Assembly: GCA_028829895.1 (NCBI GenBank)
Contig: CM054177.1
Location: forward strand, 28,223,564-28,287,563
Source: Sinotaia quadrata
Taxonomy: Eukaryota > Mollusca > Gastropoda > Architaenioglossa > Viviparidae
Direction: 5' to 3'
DNA: 64,000 nucleotides
Of the stretch, positions 36,913-50,700 are shown piece after piece. Position 1 is the stretch's first letter; each line of letters opens with the position of its first letter. The notes under the pieces were generated by a model, which worked only from the letters and a program-made list of their open reading frames with translations, made no database searches and had not been told where the DNA came from. A program made the translations under genes and the position numbers.

Positions 36913-39900
36913 CTGTGAATAATAAAAAAAAATAACAAAATAAGAAAAATAAATATTTAGCTAAAAAGCATGCGAGCTACCTACGATTTTAAAAGTAACA
37001 CAGTTATTTAAATTGTAAAGTAACAAAGAAATGAATGGAAATAAAAGTCACATTATTTTAATTGTAAAGTAACAAAGAAATGAATGGAAATAAAAGTCAC
37101 AGTTATTTGAATTGTAAAGTAACAAAGAAATGAATGGAAATAAAAGTCACAGTTATTTGAATTATAAACAAGAAAGGAATGGTTGCAAAAGAACCACCCT
37201 TTAGATGAACTGATGTGGAATGCAATTGGAAGGGGTGGGTGGAACGAGAAAGAAAGACGTTTCACCCGCCAGGAGTACAGTTATAATAAATGGCGGCAAA
37301 AATTACGGATCAACAAACAATTGTACTTTTGTCTGGGAGTTATTGACAAGAATGTATTTAATGACTAATGTCGGAATGACAATTATTACTTTAATAAAAA
37401 ATAACTCTCCTTTATGCACGTTTTGAATTCTTTGATTTCCTATCTCGACAAAGGAAATCAGAAATGGTATTGGCTTATTTTCATAGGAAAGACCAGGTGC
37501 TTCTATGCCCTTGAAAATCTGAGGTTTTCTGGTTTTTATGGGAAATAAGTTGTAAACGATAGATTGTGAAAGTAGGTCATTCAAAAATACATTTATTTTG
37601 TTTAACACTGAATGTGAAATACGTCATACGGTACCAGGGTTCATTTGACAGAATCACAGAAAACGTTCGAATAGTTGTTTGAAGTAAGTCACAGAGAGAG
37701 TTGAATCATTCGTGTGAATTGGAAAAAGCAGATCTTTGTAAGAGTATGTCACCAAATAGCACATATAGCATGTTCTTATATGATTTATCACCGTGACCAT
37801 GAGTATATAATAAAGAATTCAGTAAATCACATAGACAGTGCTCTTTTCAGACTGGATGTGAGACAAAGTGAATTAAATCAAAAGAATGCGTGGGTGAATA
37901 GTATGTATGAACAATGAAAGGACATTTTTAAAAATAATAATTTGTTAAAACCAAACTGTCATAAAGAAAGCATTTGTCTCGATGATTTGTGTGAATTAAG
38001 TCAGAAAAAGGCACATTTTCATATTACAGCGTATAATATTAAGGAACTACACAATGAAAATAAATGTTCTTTTCTTTCAAATTGTTCGAAGCAGTGTATT
38101 GTCGTAGTACAAACAACTCTCCCTCAGTTATTCTCCTTTTTATTATGCTCCCTACATATCTATGAAATGTTGAAGATCTAGTTTGGATGCAAATTGTATC
38201 TATACGTCTTTTTCTACAATAGTTACATCATATTAACGTATCAGCACATTATTAGTATGCTATCTTATTGTAGTGTGGATGTTCTTGCTTTTCAGTCTTC
38301 ATGACAATCTTTCATTGGCCCTGCGTGTAAATTTTCATTGCGTTCTCTACAACAACCTCATCTCTATCTTCGATATCTGTCTCTTAATCTTAAAGGTTTT
38401 CAAGACAATAACCAACACGGTTCATCTCTTATATGTATATGACATACCAGATTGGTGTAATTCACATAATTTATTACTACTAGATTTATAACTAATTACA
38501 GGGAATAATCCATTTTGAAACGTAAATCTGATTATTTGTACTTGTTTGAAATTAGATAGAAAATACTGTAGTGGAGCGAGTATTGCATTTTGATATACTG
38601 TATTTATAATGTGTTTAGTTATGAAAATCTTTGCTTATATTGGCGTTGTGTATTTTTACACGACCAATAATAACGCTTGTTACAAACAGGAAAATATCAC
38701 TTGTATAGAATACAACTAATGAAAAAGAGACTAGCATTGAGACTAGAGCTGCTTTAAAAAGAATTTCAAAGATATTGTCCGTTGTTCTTTACCTTGTATG
38801 GATGATTTCTTTGATCCTATTGATTTTAGGCGTCCAGTTGAGTCTCGTGATGATTTCTTTGATCCTATTGATTTTAGGCGTCCAGTTGAGTCTCGTGATG
38901 ATTTTTTCTCGAATATTTCTTCTGCAGTTTGATTGACTGGAGGAAGACTCTGACTTCTAGTGGGCTCTGTCATTATTTAATTTTAATTTTTAATTTATTT
39001 TTAAAAAAATTTTCACTCATTCGTTCATTCATTCAGTAGTAGTAGTATTGCATAAGGGGTAGCGCATAACAAAATGCGTGTCGTTACAACCTAAAGTGAA
39101 CTAAATTAAGCAAGCATTCAGAGGATACACTATTTACAGTTCCAACAAAACAAATTGAATTAACAGTTCTAGATCCATTATGGCAATATCCATTTAATTC
39201 TTAATGGCCGCCAAACACAGAAGAATTTACTTTTATTCTGTCAAATATTACATTACCAAATCGACTGTCAAATATTACAATACCAAACTGATTGCAAAGA
39301 ATTGTCAATTATTACATTACTAGACTAATAGTGTCGATCTGACACAACGGGAAACAACAGACAGCAGTGAATGTGTCGTTTTCCACAAATTAATTATGGA
39401 TATTTCGTTTTGTTTTCAGTCTGTTATATTTTCTACTAATTAATTACAGATCTTTCGTTTTGTTTTCGGTCTGTTTTATTTTCTATTAATTAATTATAGA
39501 TCTTTCGTTTTTCTTTCGGTCTGTTTTATTTTCTACTAATTAATTATAGATCTTTCGTTTTTCTTTCGGTCTGTTATATTTTCTCCTAATTAATTATAGA
39601 TCTTTCGTTTCGTTTTGTTTTCAGTCTGTTCTATTTTTCATATGCTAACTCTGTCAGGATTGAGTATTTCACTGCGTAGAGCAGGAACCCTATTGAATTA
39701 CTTTTCATTAAAAGTGTGTGTACCTTGTGACTTTGGAGTTTCAAGGATTTCTTCTTCTTCATTTTTCTTTTTTCGTCTACATGCAATCAATCTAGAAAAT
39801 ACACAGTTTCAAAATATTCACATTAGTATATGTGTCTCCTTGAAATCAGTCTAGCGCGTGCATAGTATCAAAATGTTCTAATAATACTTTTGTCTAAATG

Positions 39901-42900
39901 CAATCAGTCTAACGCGTGCATAGTATCAAAATGTTCTAATAATACTATTGTCTAAATGCAATCAGTCTAACGCGTTCATAGTATCAAAATGTTCTAATAA
40001 TACTTTTGTCTAAATGCAATCAGTCTAACGCGTGCATAGTATCAAAATGTTCTAATAATACTTTTGTCTAAATGCAATCAGTCTAACGCGTGCATAGTAT
40101 CAAAATGTTCTAATAATACTTTTGTCTAAATGCAATCAGTCTAACGCGTGCATAGTATCAAAATGTTCAAATAACACTTTGTTACTTGTTTATTCAAATG
40201 CTTAATGTCAAAATATTCAAAATAATACTTTACAATGGATTAATCCACTTTCGTAAAATTAATAACTCAGTATGCTTCACACTTGATAAATATATTAAAG
40301 CAAACGTATATCTTAATTACAAGAGTACATTCCAGACAACTTACTATAATTAATGACACTTTCAAACACACAAACATATTGAATTTCAATATTACAAATT
40401 ATTCAAATTTTCATATATAAGATTTTAAAATTTTATCAATGTCCGAGATTAAAGTTACCTATCCCTATTTCTATACTTAATAATTATTTCTCTGTTGCCA
40501 ATGTTATCGTGACCCGACCTTGGGCACTGCTTATGATGATATTTTGGAAGTAAACAACTCAGGTGGACAATGTGCTAGAACTGCTGGTGTAATCAAAAAC
40601 GGTCATATGTGGATGAGTAGTTTATTCCATTGGTTAATATTTACGAAGACAAAGGTTTGAAATTAAAAGGTTTACGTGTTGAAAAGAATTTATTCCATTG
40701 GTTAATATTTACGAAGACAAAGGTTTGAAATTAAAAGGTTTACGTGTTGAAGAGAATTTGAATGTGGTGTGGCACAGTCCGATCATGAAAGGTGGCCATT
40801 AGTTTAATGGTGAGTTAACTGACAGATTGAGAGAGAAAGAACTTGAAATATTTCATACATTTATGCTATTGATATGTTATACTTGTGTTTTACGTAGAGA
40901 TGTATTATGTGAGTAGACTACTATTTCTACAAATTGTGAACTATGATGCATGTAGTACACAAAACACTTGACATTGTTTCTAGTCAACCTGTTCTTAAAC
41001 TATTATGTTGTATTTATTATGCTGTGTGCGTGTATTGGGCAAATAAATACTGTTGCAGAAAACTGTAAGTTGAGACTTGATTGTAAGAAAGAATGGAGTT
41101 AGTTATTAATAAACTCGAACACTTAAAGTTTGTTACCTGGTTATAATTTACAGGGAAGAAGCAGCTTTTTATTAATTCTAGAATTTCCAGATTTACTGAT
41201 TTATAAACTGCTAAGTCCGTTGTAGATTTGAGAAGTCTCTACCCCTTACTGCACTCTGTTGATGTATGTTGGCTTGGTATGCTTCACTACATAGTAGAAT
41301 TTCCGGTATAAAGAAGTTACTGGAAATTACTACATTGTCAGTCTGATTGATGGAACATACAGCAAAAAAGCGCCGAGACTAGTCTTGAGAGAACTTCGGC
41401 TCATGATACATTCTACAGCGCGCTAATTGAGCACACGAAGAATTGACAATTCTATTGTGAACAATAAACTTATGACATCATTGTTACGAAGGCATCTGAA
41501 AGACTATTGTGACATCATCCAGACAAGGTTATGTACAAACTATTATTGCTTATCTCTCTATAACTCCATTTCTGTTTTCTGATGAGAATTGTCCTGTGAT
41601 TTATATTGACACTAATCTAATGAATTATGTGTTAGGATATAATACTGTATGAGGATTGAAATTATTCAAAAGTTGAATTACTGATGTCAAATAATTTTTT
41701 TATTGTAATTGTAATATGTATATTTGATTGATGAATTAATTAATTTATTGTTATATTTATTGACTTTCTTGTACATGTTGATAACCATATGGTGGAGAGA
41801 TAGTGGGTGGATGTCGGCTTGCTAAATATAGATTAAAGATGGATTTATCTTCTCCTTTGGTAAGACATTTTCATCGTATGGAAATATTGTGCGACAGTAA
41901 ATATTTGTCTTTAATGATGTGGAAGAGAGAAAACGTTCACAGCGCCCGCATATCCATCAAGTGATAGAGATGGATGGTGTCTTCTGGAGAATTATTAACA
42001 ACATAAATTAAGATTCTCATTACTTGTAATTAGTTATGGATGAGTAATAATAATAATAACGAATATCGAGAGTGGCATTGTTTCAAACAATCATTACCAT
42101 TTTCATAGATATTTGAAACAATCATTACCATTTTCATAGATATTTGAAACAATCATTACTATTTTCATAGATATTTGAAACAATCATTACCATTTTCATA
42201 GATATTTCAAACAATCATTACCATTTTCATAGATATTTGAAACAATAATTAACATTTTCATAGATATTTGAGATAAAGAATAAGAATTTCAACTCACATC
42301 AATATTGCACTTATTAATGCAGCAATTGCTAAAATACCAACGCTGTAGTAAGTGTCAGTGGCACCAGTTTTCATTCCTTCTTCCAATATTTCTTTATCTA
42401 AAACCAATTTGATGAAAACTAAATCAAAACAATGCTAATTATCGAAGCATGTCTAACAAGTGTACAGAGTTATCTTCTCAACATGAAATTATGAAATCAG
42501 GAAGAAATGTCATAATAGCACTAAGATTCTTATTCATCTTGTAAACCGGAAAAAAGGGCATTAGAATAATAAGTTGTTTTCATCATGTAAAACTTAAAGA
42601 AAGGTAAAACTACATAAGATTATTGTTACGTTTTCATCATGTAAAACTTAAAGAAAAGAAAACTACATAAGTCTATTGTTACGTTATCAGCAACAAAATA
42701 TGAAAATAAGGAAAACGGCATAAGAGTATGTTTTCAACATAAATGTCAGAAAGTCAAAAGTGACGTAAGAATTTCAACATGAATCACTAAGCAATTTGTA
42801 AATATAGAAGAATAAGTGTAACATGGACACATTTGTCAGAGTTTCATTGCATAACCTAAAGAGTCCTACAGTATATTTTACCTGATATAATAAAATTCAT

Positions 42901-44639
42901 ATATTAATATTATAGAATGAATTAAATGTTTGCTCTAATTACACTCTCGGTGTCTAAATAGATTTCTTTTAGTTTAAACTGATGTGATGTGTAAAACCAG
43001 TAATTAACATAAATGGTATTGACTTTCTAGTTAAGTGTAAAACTAGTCATTAATATGCAATAATTTAAATGTTCTAGATATGTGTAAAACCAATCATTAA
43101 AATGAAATAGATTTTCTAGTAATGTGTACAAGTAGTAACTAACAGGTAATAAGCTAGAGATTCTAGTAATATGTATCATTCAATTGTAGAGTAATTTTCA
43201 TCTATATAATAATACTGCTTTTTAAAAACATTATTTCATTTAATCTGCAAAAATGAATAAAATTGATTTGGCTGAATTGTCAAATATGGCTCTATTATTT
43301 TCAAATGTTTTTTCATGTTTATATGAATGTTTATTTTTACAGTTTGCAAATAATTTTATCACAAATAAAAATGCTGTAGAAGAATTAAAATATTTCTCAA
43401 TTAATATTTAATACATTAATTGATTTATTATATTAAACACCAATGCTATATCTATTACTGATGAAGATTGCCTTTAGTTCTTTATAAAGAAGATGTTTTC
43501 AATCGAAAGAATACACCTATTATCACATACATTGAACTAAGGAATAATATGGTAGAGTAATTTTGTTATATATTAATTTAATCAACCATTATTTATTCAC
43601 ATAAAATGTTTATTACTAGAGAATAATCACGTTAATCAAGTCATCCAATGCACTTATAGTACTTTTAAAAATAAAGTATTTTATTTTTATTTATAATTTA
43701 TTTTGACACACTGGTCTAAAACACACTTTACACATGAAACATTTTAACTGTTATTAAGGAATGTGTTGCAGAGTAAATTTGCCTATCTCTCTTTCTGGAC
43801 GTAAGTGTTATATAAATTATTAAATTGTCGAAGTGACGCCATCTTGGACACTCCTTATGAGAGTATTTTTAAAGTGTCAAATTTGGAGTAAACAACTCTA
43901 GTTGAGAGTATGCTAGAAATAGTTGATGCAATCTAAACCAGTTCCAACTGGATGAGTAGTTTTCATTATCCAATCTTTATGTTTTACGTGAATGAAAATT
44001 GGCTGAGATGAAATGTTTACCTCTGTAGAGAATTCTAGTGTCTAATCACTTTGAATTTGGAGCAGCAAAACGTCCATTCATAAAAGGCAGCCATTAGGTT
44101 AATGGTGAGGTAACTGTGATTGAGAGAGAATGGACTTAAAAATATTTCGTGTATTTCGCTACTGATATGTTATGCTTGTGTTCAATGTAGAGATGTTTTA
44201 TGTGAGTAGACTATTATATCTACAACATTTTGAAGAAAGATACTTGTTTATATTATGTAAACACTTGACATGTTCCTAGTGAATGTGCTTATGTTGAAAA
44301 AGTATATGTGTACGTAAATTGAGCAAAATATGAATTTTTCAAAGAGGGAGTGGCGTGGATCTTTGAATTCCTCATGTTACTACATTTACCTTTACAATGG
44401 GCACCTTTAAAGCCTGACACACATCCCAGTTTGCAAACTCCATTTTCAGTGTGACAGATATTCATCTCGCAGTTGGGGCTGCATTCTGATGAACAATTCT
44501 TGCCGAACGTTCCATTAGGGCAAGCTGGGGAGGAAAACAATATTCGTCTGCATTGTTTTCTTATTTATTTCAGCATAATTCTTCACTCCAAGCGTCCATC
44601 AATGAAGCCATTCGAATAATCTTATGTAATCTGCCTGTC

Positions 44640-44703
<64 letters not shown>

Positions 44704-47700
44704 CTATCCATCTATCTCTCAGTCTGATTGCCTGCCAGTTGGAGTATATCTTTACTCTATCTCCTCACAACTTAATAATTTTAGTCAGCCTTGTTTTCTA
44801 TAATGTGCCGGGGAATCATTTCCACGTCAGAATCCCATTTCCAACATAATATTACCTACACGTTAATGAAAAGTGCAAAATCCAAAGTAATGTGTAATCT
44901 TTGACCGTTGTCAGTGAAAATGTGTTTTAGTGGTAAACAATTCTACTTTTTACTGAGTACAATGTAAAATTTGTTATCAGTGAAAATGTGTTTTAGTGGT
45001 AAACAATTCTACTTTTTACTGAACACAATGTAAAATTTGTTCACAAAAGACTATGACATTGTTTGCATTTTACTCCATTTCAGAAAAGACTATATAAACA
45101 TATTAACAGACAAAAAGAAATGTATTTAATTACAATAAATCACTTAAAGTATCAGATATAAAGAAATGTATTTAATAACAATAAAACACTTAAAGTATCA
45201 GATAAAAAGAAATGTATTTAATTACAATAAAACACTTAAAGTATCAAACAAAAAGAAATGTATTTAATTACAATAAAACACTTAAAGTATCAGATAAAAA
45301 GAAATGTATTTAATTACAACAAATACAGTGGACAGAGAGCACACAATTACAGCAAGCAAAACTATCGTACGTACACAAAACCTTGCTCCAATAGAAAACT
45401 ATTATTCAAACGAACTAGTATATTATACATGAAGAGACTGTGTTTTCGGAAAGACAATAATTAAGATTGTGACAAGCCAGTTTGAAAGAAAAGATGTAAC
45501 TTCGATAAATCTGCTCAAGCGATATCATGAAACATGAAAAGCAATGTATTTTGAAAAACAAATACAAACATTATAATGTTCCAGCTATTATTGCAGACAT
45601 AGATGTAATATAAATAAAGACAAATGTAAACATTATAATGTTCCAGCTATTATTGCAGACATAGATGTAATATAAATAAAGACAAATACAAACAGTATAA
45701 TGTTCCAGCTATTATTGCAGACATAGATGTAATATAAATAAAGACAAATGTAAACATTATAATGTTCCAGCTATTATTGCAGACATAGATGTAACATAAA
45801 TAAAGACAAATGTAAACATTATAATGTTCCAGCTATTATTGCAGACATAGATGTAACATAAATAAAGACATATGTAAACATTATAATGTTCCAGCTATTA
45901 TTGCAGACATAGATGTAATATAAATAAAGACAAATACAAACAGTATAATGTTCCAGCTATTATTGCAGACATAGATGTAATATAAATAAAGACAAATGCA
46001 AACAGTATAATGTTCCAGCTATTATTGCAGACATAGATGTAAAATAAATAAAGACAAATACAAACATTATAATGTTCCAGCTATTATTGTAGACATAGAT
46101 GTAGCATAGATAAAGACAGTATAATACCATTCTTTCACTTGGATTCGCCGTAAGATCATTACAACATATTGCCCTAGGAGAGCTGTAAGGAATGGAATTA
46201 TCTAAAATATGTAAAGATACTGACACGTGACATTTGTTTTTTTTTAGTGGTTGATTTCGATTAAAGCAAAGATTGAATTGTTATATTTTGTCGTAAGACT
46301 GTGGAAATATTATTTGTCATTTATAACATGCAGTATATTGCGTACCGGGAATACTGCAGCATGTTAATTCAAAGTGAAAAAAAATTGAATTTGGGACATG
46401 TCATTGTCAATATCGAATAATGATTAACATCAGTATACATAAATTAATTCGAGTTTAAATTGACATAACCTTTGCACTTCTTATCTTCATATGAATATAG
46501 TTCTCGACTACCCATTATCGTCTTTTCCCACATTACAATATTTGTTATTAGTACTTTATTGCTAATAATATTATTGCATCGTCTTCGTCGTCAACATCAC
46601 CGACGTCGTACTTGTCGTCATCAACAACACCACCCCCATCATCATCACTAACAAAAAATACTTACATTCGTTGCAAAATAAAGACAAATATCCATCTCGA
46701 CAGTCTTGCAGACATTCCCCAGAATGTGGGTTGCACGCTATTCCTTCACTACATTTCCCACACGTGTTATTGCAGCCGAGGCCGTAGTAATTGTATGGGC
46801 AAGCTGAATAAATAACAACAGATAATGAGATATTACAGTTAATACAGGTGTGAGAGCCAAAAATGTGAGATGTACAGAATGAAGAATTAAAGAAACATAT
46901 TCTACATAATTTCATCAATAAATTCCAGACAAGGAAAAGAAGTCAGAACTAACAGGATACATTTTATTTTTAGTGTCTTCAGACATTCTTACACAAACTT
47001 TACAAATAGTTTAAGAAAGAGGAAATACAATTTCATCACAGCTAGGTTTGGCATCAGGCTGTACATTTAACTGAGTTATACATATTTCCATAAGTTCTTT
47101 AAACATTGTGGAGGAGTAAATAAATTTACCTATCCCTGTTTCTAAACGAGAACGAGACAATCCAATGGGCTGAGATTAAATGTTCACCAGTTTAGAAAAT
47201 TCTATTTACCAATCCCTTTGGAGTGGCAAGAGGTGAGGTCTTGAAATGTGGCCGTTAGCTAAATAGAGAATTAACTGACTGTTTGAGAGAGAATGGATTC
47301 ATGCATTTTTTCTATTGATGTCTTTTATTTGCATTTTACATAGAGATGTATTCTGTAAGTAGAATATTATTTCTAAAAATGATTGAACTAAGCTACTCAT
47401 ATGTAGTATGCTAAACACTTGACATTGTTCTAATGAAACAGCTCATTAAACTATAGCCCTGTATTTATTAGGATGTATACCTGTATTGGGCTAACATATA
47501 CTGTTACAGGAAACTTGAGACTTAATTGTAAGAAAGAATGGAGTTAAAAAAGGATAAACTGGAAACTTAGCATTTGATCCCTAATTATATATTTACAGGG
47601 AGAAGCAGCCTTTCTTTCATCGTGTGTTATGAATCTTCTGATTTACTGATTATACTATTTTTATATATGCGGGAAGTATTTGCTGCAGTGTGTAAGTGTA

Positions 47701-50700
47701 AAGGATACACTACACTTCGTTGATGTATGGTGGCAATGTATAATGACTAATTAGGTCCTAGGTATTAATAGGTATTTAATTTGTCACACTCTTTACTGAC
47801 AGAAGGGAGGGAGTAGTTCCGAGTCAGACACTTGGAACGCCAACGCCGTCGACGGAAGTGGACGGTGAAATTATTTCCGACTAGGCTTAAGTAGTGGCTG
47901 TCCAACAGCTGAGAGAGTGTTGAGATGGTGGGGGATGGAGGCTATCTTTGTAGTAATTTTAATCCCCCTATAGGAAGCATTTAGGGTACCACACAGATGC
48001 AAGCAGGTGCAAAATAAAGGGTGTAAAACGGTAATTCCAGTACATTGAGGCATGAGTTAATAAATACTCAATCAAACCCTGTTTCAAACACTTGCGACAG
48101 AATATTCCAAAGTCCGGTATGAGGCATACCATCAGCGGGTGGTAAGATGTCTGATCGATAATGTGTGAAAGTGGTATTGTTGATATATGTTAGAATTTCT
48201 ATTGATTCATTAATATGTATAGTTCACATTAGAATTATGTATTGATGAATGGAGTATGTAAGAGGGCTAAACAGTTTTCTTGCAGATAAATTGTAAGTTA
48301 TTGATTTCTGAGAAAATGAGAGCGATGTGGAAAGTTATGAATTGTATCTAAGTGCTACTCTCCCATGTTGTTACAGTGGGCGCGTACCTTCAATCTTCAA
48401 TCTTCAACTTTAATTAGGTCACTCTTAACTACAGTGACATTAAGCTGTTAGCCGTCTCTGGACAGCATAGACTCTATGACCTGTGTTACATCATGGGGAG
48501 GCTTCACCAATCTTCAGACTGTGATCTACCACGGAATCCCAGGGTGGTGTGAGACTCAGACAATTGTTCTAAGTTCCAGATGGTCCCATTGGCACAGGTC
48601 ATTGTGCTCAACCAACTGTGGAATGAGTTAAAGGGGACATTGTGTTGATGACAAAACTCTTCAGATATCTTCTCTATGGCGTTGCATCTATGATTCAGGT
48701 CAAGAATCCAATTAACTGTATTAACTGGAATTTCTTCTCCTTTCCAATATATGAAAAATTGTAACTCTGGTTAAAGATTGTTCCTCAGGCAATGTAGAAT
48801 ATTGATTATCTAGAGTAGAGTTTCGGACATCAGACTTTTAAATACGTGATCTGTTTTCCACCTATTTGTGATATAGATATTATTTTATAGTACATCTTTT
48901 GTTATATCATTCTTATGCATGTGCATTGATGCATGTCTGGAGTAGTTAGTGGGTGGATGGGTGTTCGGGAGCTATTTGAATGAAAGTTAGTCAATGTTGT
49001 GAATTTAGATTATTCCTTAAGTTCCATCTGCGAATAGAAGTTTTGTACCAGTCGTATGTAAGTTTATAGTGGTATGTGTGTGGGAAATTCTTGTTAGGTA
49101 AGGAATCCTAAATTTAATCACTGATAAGCGATTATCATTATTATTGATAAACGAATTCATAAATAATAACGCATAATAGAGGTTAACGCAGCACCCATGT
49201 CAAATTAGAAGAAAGATTGTGGATGGAGGTTTACTAAATATAAAGACAGATTTGTCTTCTCCTTTACGGCTTTAGTAAAACGTTTTCCACATACGGAAAA
49301 ATGTTGTGACGGTAACTGTTTGTCTTTAATGTTAAGGAAGAGAGAAAATGTTTACAGCATATCCGCCACGTGAGTCACGAGTGGAGAGTTACTAATAATA
49401 TAAATTAAGATTGTCACAAACTGGGAGGCTCGTTACAAGCCGACCCGAGCTGAAGTTAGAGATGCAAGGGGTGAAGTCTATTTTTGGCCTGCTCCGGTGC
49501 ACCTCCAAGAAAAGCCCGTATGACATATGCCAGTACTACGTTGTGTCAGGTTGTTACATAGACACACATGACATACACCATTGATGTTTGGGTGGGGCCC
49601 AGTTTTATTGTGTCATGCCAAGGAACGTTTTATTGGCGGTGTGTGTTGTGAGTGAGTATCATGAATGTGAATAAATGGACGAACAGATGAACGGTGCAAA
49701 ACAATACTAATACAAATTCTTTCGTCCCTCTCAAAAACTATGAATAACAAGAGAGTTGAAAGATGGTTAAATCAGGTTATTTATTTCCCGATTTAAAAGG
49801 GGCACTACTCTTTCGCACAGTGATTAATCATTCATTCAACTTTCCAATGTCATACACTCTGTGGGAAATAAGGGGAGATGAAAATGATGAAATTCACAAT
49901 ATAAAATAAAGATTAATTACACAATTCTTATGCGGCAAATGGGGCCGCTTTAACAATAGTTCACATATAACATAAGCATTAATTTTAACATTAAAGTTCG
50001 TATTTCACAAATGATATAATAGTGTTCATATTCTTAGAGTCCTAGAGTTAAGTATGTGCGCGTTAGCCGTGCTAATTATTACTCACTATTAATGTCAGAG
50101 TTCCAAGGAGATGACGTAATTACACAAGTCACTTATAAGGGGCACTTCAAAGCGAAGACAGGACGCAATTGCGGCGTCGCATTTCAGGTGAAGATTCTGC
50201 AGAATCTAGGCACCACTTTCAGATTATCACTGCAGAGAAATCTGATATTTAGCTGACTGTTGTCAGCCTCGATAACTGTCGTTGTTTCTTGGTTGTCGTG
50301 GAAACGGACACCCCAACGACGTTTAGCATTATCGGATGAAGTCGTCCAGTGGGATGTGTCGTCGCTTTACATTGAGTGTAGAAATCTGGATATCTGTTAG
50401 ACTATCTCGGTGCTAGCCTCCCAATTGCGGAATAGACTGTCAAACCTAACTCAGACAGGGGGGAGAACAAATTGGTCCCTCGTGTCGTTAACTGCATACA
50501 ACCAGCGTCGCATACATCGGTTTTTCTTGACAGTGAACTTTCCACTTTGCCAAAAATTATACTGAAGTAATTTTGCCTCGTTACTCAATATATGGCATCA
50601 GACGGATGGAAAACGGATGGAAAGAGATTATTGCAGCTTTCCTTTATGAAATCTCTGTACATGAGATAATTCATACGTGAAGTTAGACTGGCTTCAGACG

